Source: Vallitalea okinawensis (GTDB taxonomy: Bacteria; Bacillota; Clostridia; Lachnospirales; PQDH01). Taken from it: a stretch of 64,000 bases of DNA. Positions 1-7,757 of this stretch are shown here, one piece after another. The stretch lies in the NCBI RefSeq assembly GCF_002964605.1, contig NZ_PQDH01000011.1:39864-103863 (forward strand), in the 5' to 3' direction. The notes beneath the pieces were generated by a model. That model was given only the letters and a program-made list of their open reading frames with translations. It was not told the origin of the DNA and ran no database searches. Numbering within the stretch: the stretch's first letter is position 1; every line of letters begins with the position of its first letter. The translations under genes were made by a program, and so were the position numbers.

Positions 1-265
1 GTTATGCTCCTTTGTTAATGATGAAAGTAATACAGAAGGTTATACGAAAGTCAAAATACCTGCCCAAACATGGGCTATTTTCCCATCGCCAAAAACTACT
101 TGGGATAAAATAAGTAGCGTATTTGGAAGTCTTAATAAACGTTTCTACACAGAATGGCTTCCAACTTCAGATTATGAGAAGGCTGAGGGACCTGAATTAG
201 AAATCTATGGTGGTACCGAGGATGTAGCTTATGTAGAGTTATGGATACCGGTTATAAAGAAATAA
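1..265 (+). CDS. GyrI-like effector-binding domain protein, C-terminal part
   Basis: The window opens inside this gene. An open frame runs from base 2 to a TAA at 263-265 and gives about 87 residues. It contains the GyrI-like signature seen in four other proteins nearby: a W-x-I-F stretch, then EWLPTSDYE, then an E-L-W-I-P-V end. Such domains bind small hydrophobic ligands, either alone or fused to AraC/MerR DNA-binding domains. Whether a DNA-binding domain lies upstream cannot be seen. A strong bidirectional hairpin follows the stop, and the next gene converges on it. Confidence 0.8.
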   Translation, partial: LCSFVNDESNTEGYTKVKIPAQTWAIFPSPKTTWDKISSVFGSLNKRFYTEWLPTSDYEKAEGPELEIYGGTEDVAYVELWIPVIKK

Positions 266-285
266 CAAAAGCATAATGATGATAA

Positions 286-323
286 AAATAACCATTTGGA
301 GATGATTCTCCAAATGGTTATTT
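286..323. terminator. Bidirectional rho-independent terminator
   Basis: A perfect 16-bp inverted repeat (286-301 with 308-323) encloses a 6-nt loop. The arm ends are A/T-rich on both sides, so it can end transcription of the plus-strand gene ending at 265 and of the minus-strand gene whose stop codon begins the coding end at 328. Confidence 0.85.
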
Positions 324-327
324 AATC

Positions 328-921
328 TTACTCAATAATCTCAAAAGTAAAAACACAAGGCTCATTCTCTAAACTCTCAATTGCTGAAGATACCACTTCT
401 TTAGTTCTCAATTTAATACCCAAAGCATCTTGAATATGATGACGGAAATGACCTGCACAGCACAAACAATAAGTAGAAGAAATAGGTTCATTAATTTTTT
501 CTTTGTTGAGACATGGGCAAGCACATTTATATTTACCGTTTACTTCATAATAGATACCATCACTTATAGTTCCATCTTCATTTAAGCGAGTTGCATAGTT
601 TTGAAAGGGATGTGCCTCACGCAGTGCATCTACCTTCTCTAATAGCGTCATGTTTTGCCCGTTAATACTCTTAGAGAACTTCTTAACATTTTTTTGCCTT
701 GCCCCACCTAAACAACATGCACAAGCATCAATAACTTCATATCTTTGATCATCATCCAGGTTTTCATCTAAGATTTTCATAGCATGTCTCATGAATGGTA
801 TTTTTACCTTCTTAGAGGACTTATCTGTTATGTTTTCATAATCTTCATATATTTGTTCTATAATAGCATGGTCAATATGATATTTTTCTAAGGACTTCTT
901 TAAACTTTCTGGATATGGCAT
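328..921 (-). CDS. Cysteine-cluster conserved protein, function unknown
   Basis: A 197-residue soluble protein that I do not recognise with certainty. It carries three cysteine clusters: CACC at about residues 67-70, CACPC at 133-137 and CLCC at 152-155, plus C189. That spacing suggests metal binding or redox chemistry. A strong ribosome binding site (AAGGAGGGGG, 7 nt before the ATG) lies inside the 3' end of the AraC-family gene upstream. The two genes overlap by 22 bp, which implies co-transcription and probably translational coupling. The regulator may therefore control this protein or its ligand. No signal peptide or membrane segment is visible. Confidence 0.75.
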   Translation of the reverse strand: MPYPESLKKSLEKYHIDHAIIEQIYEDYENITDKSSKKVKIPFMRHAMKILDENLDDDQRYEVIDACACCLGGARQKNVKKFSKSINGQNMTLLEKVDALREAHPFQNYATRLNEDGTISDGIYYEVNGKYKCACPCLNKEKINEPISSTYCLCCAGHFRHHIQDALGIKLRTKEVVSSAIESLENEPCVFTFEIIE

Positions 922-1823
922 GTAAAATCCCCCTCCTTTTCATTCTCTCTTTTTTGAACTGGTATATGTAGAAAATACCCAAGTTCATCATCAATTTCTA
1001 TAATCGGTGCCTTTTCCATATTAGATAAATAACCATAGTTTTCTGGGTTAAATGAAGCAACAGAATCCCAAGCTGACTTAATGACACTCCCATGCTCCTC
1101 GATTGGGTACGAGTTACAGTAGAAAACAGCATATTCAGAAGCTTGAATATCAAATTTCTCCAGGTTATCAGGTATCAAACCATCATAGTCAATAGGTACA
1201 GCCATACAGAACATGTGCATATCATATGGGTTTGGCTGGTTGAGACAAGCGCCACAGCAAAAAAGACTATCTTGTATTTTAGCGAAGCTTTTCTCTATTC
1301 CTTGCTCTATACAATCATCATAGAATTTTTCTGGTGGAAGATGATCTCCATTCACCTTCCCTATGAATTTCATAGCTGGTTTGGTAACAAAAAAGATATC
1401 GATTATTTTCTTCTCATACAAGCCTGTATTTGTAGCTTCGTGAGAAGCCTTATGTAGAAAGTTCTTCATTATTTCTGGTTTAGATGCTGGATTTATAGTA
1501 ATGGAAGCTTTCCTATATTCATTAGGTAGAATTCCAAATAGCTTAACAAAGGCTCTCGAAAAGGATTCGTGGGTAGTATAGCCGCTCCTTAACGCAATAT
1601 TGAGGATAGACTCCTTTGAATACTTTATGTCCAATAGAGCTTTGGTCATTCGTCGTGTTCTTATATATTCCTTAAGTGTCATACCCGTAACTAAGCTGAA
1701 TATTCTATAAACCTGCATAAGTGAGAAATGAGTTCGCTTAGCAATGGCATCAAGCTCTATATTCTCATATAGGTTTTTCTCAATATAATCAATAATCTCC
1801 TGGGTGATCTCAAAGTAAACCAT
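900..1823 (-). CDS. AraC-family regulator with GyrI-like effector domain
   Basis: 307 residues. The N-terminal ~105 residues form the double helix-turn-helix AraC DNA-binding domain: IDYIEKNLYENIELDAIA, then a second HTH with RSGYTTHESFSRAF and FGILPNEYR. Residues ~140-300 form a GyrI-like effector-binding domain beginning KPAMKFIGKV and ending in a FLHIPV strand. AraC domain first and effector domain second is the Rob/SAV-like order for small-molecule sensors. The start is supported by AGGAG/AGGTAG just before the ATG. It is the first gene of a two-gene minus-strand unit with the cysteine-cluster protein and lies divergent to the gene at 2005. Confidence 0.9.
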   Translation of the reverse strand: MVYFEITQEIIDYIEKNLYENIELDAIAKRTHFSLMQVYRIFSLVTGMTLKEYIRTRRMTKALLDIKYSKESILNIALRSGYTTHESFSRAFVKLFGILPNEYRKASITINPASKPEIMKNFLHKASHEATNTGLYEKKIIDIFFVTKPAMKFIGKVNGDHLPPEKFYDDCIEQGIEKSFAKIQDSLFCCGACLNQPNPYDMHMFCMAVPIDYDGLIPDNLEKFDIQASEYAVFYCNSYPIEEHGSVIKSAWDSVASFNPENYGYLSNMEKAPIIEIDDELGYFLHIPVQKRENEKEGDFTCHIQKV

Positions 1824-1964
1824 CTACCTGCTCCTGTTCTATTATATCTTGTTATGTAATTATACTCTTGACTTTTTTTAACATTATAGCTTAGATTTAC
1901 AAAATAAACAATAATCGCTATAGCTTAACTTATTATCTCGTTTAGTTTCTCCTAATGTCTATTA

Positions 1965-1998
1965 ACCCCCTTCATATCATAAGTTAATATGAGGGGGT
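1965..1998 (+). promoter_or_regulatory. Hairpin sequestering the Shine-Dalgarno of the 2005 gene
   Basis: The ACCCCCT arm (1965-1971) pairs with AGGGGGT (1992-1998). After a one-base bulge the stem continues through CATAT/ATATG. The right arm is the only good Shine-Dalgarno sequence (GAGGGGG) for the ATG at 2005, so folding would hide it. No U-tract follows, so this is not a normal terminator. Confidence 0.5.
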
Positions 1999-2004
1999 AG
2001 TACT

Positions 2005-2385
2005 ATGTTCATTCGGATTATAAGCATTAAGAAGAGGCTGATAGGTATTCTATTTATACCTATAATACTTCTATCAATCACAGTTATCTATTTAATATCA
2101 TTAAATAAGAGCCCGATGATGATGGGGGCATTCATACATATGAATGAAGAAAGTTCGCCAGAGAATAGCTTAACAGATGATGATAGTGAAAGATCATATG
2201 CATTAGGAGAACGGTTTGAAAGACCTTCCAAATTACCAGCACTCAAGTTAAAATATGATCTTAGACGTCTAAAAGAGGATGATGAAGTTCCGCCATATAT
2301 ACCTGAAGGTTTTCCTGAAAAATATGAATCTGCAGAAGATGTTGTTCAAGCATATTATGAATCCTTAGAGAGACTTCCAATTTGA
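2005..2385 (+). CDS. Secreted/membrane-anchored protein, N-terminal fragment (frameshifted)
   Basis: 126 residues with basic start, one hydrophobic segment at about residues 12-31, then an acidic low-complexity linker and a conserved-looking end ESAEDVVQAYYESLERL. It stops at TGA 2383-2385. The next frame is open from 2361 and continues at once with sequence that reads as the rest of the domain. I interpret this as the 5' part of one disrupted gene spanning 2005-3053. Such an anchored N-terminus followed by a DUF4878-like lumazine-type domain is common in Firmicute exported proteins, but the family is not certain. The ribosome binding site lies within a hairpin. Confidence 0.6.
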   Translation: MFIRIISIKKRLIGILFIPIILLSITVIYLISLNKSPMMMGAFIHMNEESSPENSLTDDDSERSYALGERFERPSKLPALKLKYDLRRLKEDDEVPPYIPEGFPEKYESAEDVVQAYYESLERLPI

Positions 2386-3053
2386 GAGGCTACCAAGCAG
2401 GGTGTGGTTCTATAGTATTGATGGATGAACCCTATCCTTATGCCTATAGATTACTCAGCGAAGATGTAAAAGAGGAAATAACTTTAGAAGAATTCAAAGA
2501 TTCTTTTAAAGGAACAGGAGCAATAACCTTGTTGCATCTAACACCTGCTTATCGGCCTCCTAATACGCCTAATTATATAAAGTATTTTTTCGTGGAGATT
2601 GAAGTTTTGAAAGGTCATCCATATAAAAAAGGTGAATATAAAGGTCAGCCCAACTATTTTGAATACTACTATGGAATTGTTACCACTGAATATAATGAAA
2701 AAGTTGGCTGGAGAATAAAATCTGTAGATTATTCGCCAGAAGTATACTTATGTCACCCATTACATGGGTGGGATTATGAACACATGTACTTTTTGCATAT
2801 TGTATATAATAATTGGTACGAGATGGATTTAACATTTGATGATGAGGAAATGGATAACAACTATCTTCAAGTATACGCCAGTAATAAGGATAATGAATAT
2901 AAGTTTGATTTTATTAGATTAACCAATGGAGAGGATGTTTTACTCCATGAATACATAAAAAAAGATGAGCAGTGGAAAGAAGTCTCTATCCTTAAGCCTA
3001 GGGACGAAAAGTACTATAAAATATCAATACAGAAGTATAATGAATCCGATTAG
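2382..3053 (+). CDS. C-terminal fragment of the frameshifted exported protein
   Basis: Open frame from 2361 to TAG at 3051-3053. The only nominal start is a TTG at 2382 that overlaps the upstream stop, and no proper ribosome binding site precedes it. The sequence PYAYRLLSEDVKEEITLEEF reads as the continuation of the domain started by VVQAYYESL in the upstream frame. The rest is a beta-rich domain rich in Tyr and Trp with no motif that I recognise. A -1 (or +2) shift between about 2361 and 2382 would fuse both into a protein of about 345 residues. It may be a true pseudogene, a sequencing error or, less likely, programmed frameshifting. Confidence 0.55.
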   Translation: MRGYQAGCGSIVLMDEPYPYAYRLLSEDVKEEITLEEFKDSFKGTGAITLLHLTPAYRPPNTPNYIKYFFVEIEVLKGHPYKKGEYKGQPNYFEYYYGIVTTEYNEKVGWRIKSVDYSPEVYLCHPLHGWDYEHMYFLHIVYNNWYEMDLTFDDEEMDNNYLQVYASNKDNEYKFDFIRLTNGEDVLLHEYIKKDEQWKEVSILKPRDEKYYKISIQKYNESD

Positions 3054-3060
3054 TATATAA

Positions 3061-3108
3061 AGGTCATATAGTTTTAGTAGATAATAACTAAGACGATATG
3101 ACTTTTTT
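3061..3108 (+). terminator. Rho-independent terminator
   Basis: The GGTCATAT arm pairs with ATATGACT (one G-T wobble), with an inner TAGTT/AACTA stem, followed by a run of six T. It ends the transcript of the disrupted gene at 2005-3053. Confidence 0.65.
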
Positions 3109-3139
3109 ATATTCTACAGACAGTATGTTTTTGCAATCA

Positions 3140-3148
3140 TGCTATAAT
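3140..3148 (+). promoter_or_regulatory. Extended -10 promoter of the 3269 regulator
   Basis: TGCTATAAT is a perfect TATAAT (3143-3148) with the TGn extension. No convincing -35 is seen at 17 bp. Transcription from here would include the inverted repeat at 3185-3224 in the leader. Confidence 0.55.
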
Positions 3149-3184
3149 ATATACAATGTTAAATACAAGACTTTTATATGAAAA

Positions 3185-3224
3185 TTTAGCTATGCATTTT
3201 ATTGTCATGAAATGCATAGCTAAA
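3185..3224. repeat. Perfect 15-bp inverted repeat in the leader of the AraC-type gene
   Basis: 3185-3199 is the exact reverse complement of 3210-3224, with a 10-nt spacer. No U-tract follows. It lies between the extended -10 promoter and the GTG start at 3269, so it could be an operator for the regulator itself or an RNA stem in the 5' leader. Confidence 0.6.
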
Positions 3225-3268
3225 ATATTCTCTTCTGCTAAACTTATATTTAGAAAGGGTTGATGTAA

Positions 3269-4138
3269 GTGGAATGGCTTAATAGAATGAATGCAGCGAT
3301 CGATTATATTGAAGATCATATGACAGATGAATGTGATTATAAGCAAGTGGCCAGAATTGCTTGTTGTCCTAATTATCATTTTCAACGTATGTTTACATTC
3401 ATGGCTGAGATACCACTTTCTGAGTATATTAGGCGTAGGCGTTTAACGCTGGCTGCATTTGAACTACAGCAAAGCAGCAAAAGTGTTATTGAAATTGCTC
3501 AGAAATACGGCTATGAATCCCATTCAGCATTTACGCGTGCATTTAATAAGCTGCATGGGACCACGCCAATTGCTGTGCGAAAGAATGGAGCAAGACTAAA
3601 AGCCTATCCAAAGATGTCCTTTCAGCTATCAATTATAGGAGGAGCAGAAATGGACTATAGAATTGAGAAACTAGATGAGTTCTCGGCTGTAGGTATTAAA
3701 CATCGTGTTGACACACAAAAAGCCTTTAGTTCAGTACCAGGAATTTGGTTAGAACTTAGTCAAAATGGTATGGCGGCGAAGTTATTAGATCTAGCAAACA
3801 GGAACTCTAGTAAATCCTTTGATGGTGTTTTGGGAATCTTATCTGATGGAGGCTGGGGGAGAAATGATGAATTTCTTTATTACACAGCTGTGTCCCATGA
3901 AGCAGATCCACCTGGAGATATGGAAAAAGTAGATTTTCCTGAAAGTCAATGGGCAGTCTTTGAGGCTAGTTCTATTGCTGATCTGCCAAAAGTTTGGAAG
4001 AGATTATATACAGACTGGATTCCAACTTCAGGCTACTCTTTGGCTGATTTACCTGCAATAGAATGTTATTACCCTCCAGGACATCAACCTCAAAATGAGC
4101 TATGGATACCAATTGTGAGTAAAAGAAATATGGTGTAA
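3269..4138 (+). CDS. AraC-family regulator with GyrI-like effector domain
   Basis: 289 residues. The N-terminal ~100 residues form the AraC DNA-binding domain (two HTH motifs; YGYESHSAFTRAFNKLHG and TTPIAVRK mark the second). Residues ~125-289 form a GyrI-like domain: MDYRIEKLDEFSAVGIKHRV at its start, DWIPTSGYS and NELWIPIV near its end. The start is a GTG preceded by AAAGGG at 9 nt; no ATG fits. It is followed after 16 bp by a free GyrI-like protein, so the pair probably senses or handles the same class of ligand. Confidence 0.9.
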   Translation: MEWLNRMNAAIDYIEDHMTDECDYKQVARIACCPNYHFQRMFTFMAEIPLSEYIRRRRLTLAAFELQQSSKSVIEIAQKYGYESHSAFTRAFNKLHGTTPIAVRKNGARLKAYPKMSFQLSIIGGAEMDYRIEKLDEFSAVGIKHRVDTQKAFSSVPGIWLELSQNGMAAKLLDLANRNSSKSFDGVLGILSDGGWGRNDEFLYYTAVSHEADPPGDMEKVDFPESQWAVFEASSIADLPKVWKRLYTDWIPTSGYSLADLPAIECYYPPGHQPQNELWIPIVSKRNMV

Positions 4139-4154
4139 AGAGGGAGGATAAAAA

Positions 4155-4700
4155 ATGGCTACACTTAGCAAAATAGAGTTTGTCCAATTTGGACCATACA
4201 AGATTGTTGGAAAAGAAATGAGAACAAAAATTGTAGAAGTAAATCCTATCTATCAAACAGAGTATCAAACAATACCATCCCTATGGCAACAATGCTTCTC
4301 TGATGGAACTTATGATGTACTTTTAAATATGAGGGATTATATACCTAGAGAGATCTCAAGTAATTTTGTAGGGTATATGAGAGATTTCTGTGAAGAAGAT
4401 GGCACTTTCACATACCTAGTAGGGATGTTTATGAATACCGATATACCGGTACCAGAAGGTTATAGTTCCTATGATATTCCTGCTGGTACTATTGCAAAAG
4501 CTTGGATTGAAGGAGAAGAGTATGATATCTATCCTAACACTTATCGATTGACTGTTGATGCTGTAAAGCAAAATGGCTATGACGTTGATTGGTCAAATTA
4601 TTATTCATGTGAGGTCTATACCGAGCAGAGGTTTGGAATACCAAAAAATAATGGACAAAAAACAGTGATACTGGACTATTACTTACCAGTCATAAAATAG
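4155..4700 (+). CDS. Stand-alone GyrI-like effector-binding domain protein
   Basis: 181 residues with no DNA-binding domain. It starts with IEFVQFGPYKIVGKEMRT, a typical first strand of the fold, and ends TVILDYYLPVIK, the typical last strand. It is slightly longer than a minimal ~155-residue GyrI-like domain. Free GyrI-like proteins are known to bind or, in some cases, hydrolyse toxic small molecules; no specific ligand can be deduced here. It lies 16 bp after the AraC-type regulator, with GGGAGG before the ATG, so the two form an operon. A terminator follows. Confidence 0.85.
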   Translation: MATLSKIEFVQFGPYKIVGKEMRTKIVEVNPIYQTEYQTIPSLWQQCFSDGTYDVLLNMRDYIPREISSNFVGYMRDFCEEDGTFTYLVGMFMNTDIPVPEGYSSYDIPAGTIAKAWIEGEEYDIYPNTYRLTVDAVKQNGYDVDWSNYYSCEVYTEQRFGIPKNNGQKTVILDYYLPVIK

Positions 4701-4704
4701 CATC

Positions 4705-4763
4705 AAATCCCCCTTAAGTTTTATAGGTATAATCTATATAATAAAGCCAAAGGGGGATTTTTT
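4705..4763. terminator. Terminator between convergent genes
   Basis: An 11-bp perfect stem (4705-4715 with 4750-4760) is followed by T residues on the plus strand and preceded by A residues, so it can serve both the gene ending at 4700 and the minus-strand gene ending at 4772. The loop is long (34 nt). Confidence 0.7.
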
Positions 4764-4771
4764 GTATCTAA

Positions 4772-6190
4772 TTAGTTTACTAGGATTTCATAATCAATCT
4801 CAAAATCATCAGGAGTTACAAGTTGAATCATATAGTTAGAGTCCTCCATTAATTGATCTCGATCTATAGTAATAACATGCACACCTTTTCTTTCAGGTAT
4901 ACCAACAATAATGATCTGATCATCTAATTTCATGACCTTTTCAGGAGTGAAATTAAAGACAAGAAATCCAGATTTATTCTCTTTAACTAAAGGAATCTCT
5001 TCATGGAGAGTCATATTACTAAAAAAGTCAGCTTGGTTATCGATATCAACAGGTACTGTGAATAGAAGATGCATATTTTCGCAGATTTTTGTCGGAACAT
5101 AAGCCCAACCTTTCTGATAATTTTCTCCCCATATAGGATCATAAATGGGTCTTATAAACTCTTTATCTTGGTAGTTGATGCTAAACTCAATAGCATTACC
5201 TTTTTCCATGATGATTGGGATATCCTTTACTCCTTTTGAAACAGTAAGGTATGAAGCATTTCTACATTTTTGCTCTGTAATAAAAAGGTCATCTTCTAAA
5301 GGGATGTAATAGGATAACTCTTCTTTGATTAACGTATTTTCTTTCATTAGCTCTTCTAGTGTCATAGTACTATTAGAGTCAGGAACAGTGCTAGTACCCT
5401 GCACTGTATTCTCTTCAATGCGCTTCTTTAAATAAGCATATTTGATAACATCACCAGCAATATAATCAATCTCATAACCATCAGGTGTACTAAGTTGGAA
5501 GAGTAAGTCTTTCTCATTGGTCACTTCATCTAATAAATCATCCTGAACAATAGAGATGACTTGAGCACCTGTTCTTTTGGGTTCTCCCACTAGAGCCACT
5601 TGATTTTCATATAGTATTACTGAGCTGACATCAAAGTTATATACAAGTAAATTTTTATTTCTATGTGCGTCTATTCTCACATTTAAAAAGCCACCCTGTT
5701 CTCCTGTAAAATCATAATTACTACTTGCACCAAGAGGGAAAATAAAAATCTTATGATGGGCATCTGAAACTTTGGAGGGGAGTGATAACCAGCCTCTGTA
5801 ATAAGCACTCTTCCACCTTGATTTATACATGGGACGCATGTAATTGGCATCATTAAATAGAATATTAAAGTCAATAGATTTCCCTTTTTCCAAAGCTTTA
5901 GATAAGGAAAATGTTTCATAAGAGATAGTTTTGTCTCCATATAATCTAGAAGGATTCTCATACATTACTTTTTTTTCATCTGGTAATATACTATCTAAAG
6001 CTCCTTTTAGTCTTTTATTCTCTATTTCCAACTGAGTAACAGCGTCCTGTTCCTCCATAGTTGCAGTAAAGATATATTTCTGCTGATAAAAGTAAAGATA
6101 GATGGAGTAACCCATAAAGCAGATGAAGAGTACAATAATCACTATCCAAATAATTTTTTTAGCAGAGACTACAATAATGAATTTTTTCAT
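4772..6190 (-). CDS. Membrane-anchored protein with a tandemly duplicated unknown domain
   Basis: 472 residues. One transmembrane helix lies at about 13-35, then a short coiled stretch (45-63), then two copies of the same domain, about 66-245 and 285-470. Paired landmarks are MRPMY/IRPIY, RGWLSLPSK/KGWAYVPTK, LVGEPKRTGAQVISI/IVGIPERKGVHVITI and STPDGYEIDY/VTPDDFEIDY. Each copy is preceded by a short helix ending in IPL/ILP plus acidic residues. The topology places both domains outside the cell. I do not recognise the family. A GGAGGAG site stands 7 nt before the ATG. It is a single-gene unit, convergent with the GyrI-like operon. Confidence 0.75.
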   Translation of the reverse strand: MKKFIIVVSAKKIIWIVIIVLFICFMGYSIYLYFYQQKYIFTATMEEQDAVTQLEIENKRLKGALDSILPDEKKVMYENPSRLYGDKTISYETFSLSKALEKGKSIDFNILFNDANYMRPMYKSRWKSAYYRGWLSLPSKVSDAHHKIFIFPLGASSNYDFTGEQGGFLNVRIDAHRNKNLLVYNFDVSSVILYENQVALVGEPKRTGAQVISIVQDDLLDEVTNEKDLLFQLSTPDGYEIDYIAGDVIKYAYLKKRIEENTVQGTSTVPDSNSTMTLEELMKENTLIKEELSYYIPLEDDLFITEQKCRNASYLTVSKGVKDIPIIMEKGNAIEFSINYQDKEFIRPIYDPIWGENYQKGWAYVPTKICENMHLLFTVPVDIDNQADFFSNMTLHEEIPLVKENKSGFLVFNFTPEKVMKLDDQIIIVGIPERKGVHVITIDRDQLMEDSNYMIQLVTPDDFEIDYEILVN

Positions 6191-6501
6191 TTAATCTCCT
6201 CCGATGAATTATTATTCTTAGGTTATATGGAATAAGAGTTTAATATATATGAAAGATGATTTACTATTAATATACTAACATTCAAGATTATTTAGAATGT
6301 AGTTCTAGCACTTTATTATATAGGTATCGATTACCTATATCTAATAGATATAAGTATCCTATTAATTTTTTACCCATGTTGAATAGAATAAATGAAAATT
6401 ATATCCAATTAATTTAAAATAAGTATTGACCTTATCGTTACGTCAAGTGTTACAATAAATCCATGAAGTACTTCATATAAAACCAATGCAGGAGTGATCA
6501 G
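6191..6501. other. Divergent intergenic region
   Basis: AT-rich, with no coding potential. It separates the minus-strand membrane protein from the MerR-type gene. It contains the MerR-type promoter at 6426-6456 and a perfect 14-bp palindrome at 6463-6476 (ATGAAGTACTTCAT) just after it, which lies near the expected transcription start. Confidence 0.6.
6426..6456 (+). promoter_or_regulatory. MerR-type promoter with 19-bp spacer
   Basis: TTGACC (6426-6431) and TACAAT (6451-6456) are separated by 19 bp, the overlong spacer typical of promoters that MerR-family proteins untwist. The spacer holds an imperfect dyad centred on CGTTACG, resembling operators of multidrug-sensing MerR proteins. It drives the MerR-family gene at 6502, so autoregulation is likely. 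Confidence 0.7.
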
Positions 6502-7476
6502 ATGAATTCAGTACAAAAGATTAGTGATGTTGCAAAAAAATTCGATATAACCAGTAGAACATTACGCTATTATGAAGAAATAGGTTTAATAGAGAGTATC
6601 CGGGTAGGAGAAGCTGGCTATCGTTCTTATGACGATGAAGCTATACATCGACTACAGCAAATCATACTCCTTAGAAAGTTACAACTACCTATAAAAGATA
6701 TTCAGAAGATATTCTCATCACAGGAAATGTCAGATCTTATTAATGTCTTTGAAAAGCAATTGGAAAAGATTAATGAGGATGTCCATGCATTAAGTGTTCT
6801 TGGATGGTATATAAAAGAGTTTTTGACGTTATTAAGAGAAAAAGGTTACACTCGTGCAAATGGTTTAGGACTGCTAATAGAAAAATCACAAGAACTAGAA
6901 ACAAAACAAATGGATAAAAGTGATAAAGTGATGATAGCTGAATCACTGAAAGTCGATTATATGGAGGAATTAAATATGGCAAATGATAATATTTCAAAGA
7001 TAGAAGATGTGCGTCTCATTCATGTAAAACCTATGAGAGTAGCTTGGTATCAAGTAGAAAAAAGCAGTACACCTGAGGATGAAGCATGGGATGAAATGAT
7101 TAAATGGGTTAAGGAGCAGGGGCTGGATCAACTATTTACAACACGTTATTTTGGGTTTAATAATCCATGCCCAGAAGAAGGCGATACGGAGTATGGTTAT
7201 GAAGTATGGGCCACAGTGGATGAAAACGTGAAAGCTTCAGGAAAAATAAAGATTAAAACTTTTGAAGGGGGTATATATGCCGTAAGTAATACAAGAGGTG
7301 TTACAGGTGATATGATACCTTCAGTATGGAAGAATCTTCATGAGTGGTTGACCGAAAGTAAGTATTCCCAAGGAGATCATCAATGGTTAGAAGAGCATCT
7401 AACAAGTATTCCTTCTAAGCAAGAGGAAAGATTCTTTTCTCATATCGATATATACTATCCAATTAAAGAACAATAA
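6502..7476 (+). CDS. MerR-family regulator with GyrI-like effector domain
   Basis: 324 residues. Residues 6-75 form a MerR winged helix-turn-helix: ISDVAKKFDITSRTLRYYEE, GLIESIRVGEAGYRSYDDEA. A helical linker (about 85-150) follows. The GyrI-like domain starts near residue 170 (IEDVRLIHVKPMRVAWYQVE) and ends FFSHIDIYYPI. This is the BmrR/TipA-like plan in which ligand binding to the C-terminal domain activates the bound promoter. AGGAG stands 7 nt before the ATG. It sits alone under its own 19-bp-spacer promoter and is followed by a terminator. Confidence 0.9.
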   Translation: MNSVQKISDVAKKFDITSRTLRYYEEIGLIESIRVGEAGYRSYDDEAIHRLQQIILLRKLQLPIKDIQKIFSSQEMSDLINVFEKQLEKINEDVHALSVLGWYIKEFLTLLREKGYTRANGLGLLIEKSQELETKQMDKSDKVMIAESLKVDYMEELNMANDNISKIEDVRLIHVKPMRVAWYQVEKSSTPEDEAWDEMIKWVKEQGLDQLFTTRYFGFNNPCPEEGDTEYGYEVWATVDENVKASGKIKIKTFEGGIYAVSNTRGVTGDMIPSVWKNLHEWLTESKYSQGDHQWLEEHLTSIPSKQEERFFSHIDIYYPIKEQ

Positions 7477-7496
7477 AAATCTTAACAAAACTTAAC

Positions 7497-7545
7497 AAAT
7501 CATGGCATATGATAAATGAAGAATATCATAAGCCATGATTCTTTT
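7497..7545 (+). terminator. Rho-independent terminator after the MerR-type gene
   Basis: AATCATGGC and GCCATGATT form the outer stem; ATGATA and TATCAT form the inner stem with a 2-nt internal loop on each side. CTTTTATTT follows. Confidence 0.75.
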
Positions 7546-7728
7546 ATTTGAATTAATATTTTTTTGAAAAAATATTAAGATATTAACTCGTAATATGGTG
7601 AAAATTTAAGTTATGTATTCTAAATATCAATAAAATCATTGGTTATCAGCAAAGAATTTATTGGTATAGTAATGATAATTTGTAAATTTAATTATATAAC
7701 AGAATAATTAAGCAAAAGAAAAACATAC

Positions 7729-7757
7729 TTGAATTTTTAGAAAAATGAAAGTATAAT
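7729..7757 (+). promoter_or_regulatory. Sigma-A-type promoter of the secreted peptidase gene
   Basis: TTGAAT (7729-7734), a 17-bp spacer and TATAAT (7752-7757). It lies about 90 bp upstream of the chosen start at 7845. Confidence 0.7.

Noticed and set aside
3137..3385. Minus-strand open frame of 82 codons
   Set aside because: It covers the promoter and inverted repeat and overlaps the start of the AraC-type gene; no ribosome binding site and no family resemblance.
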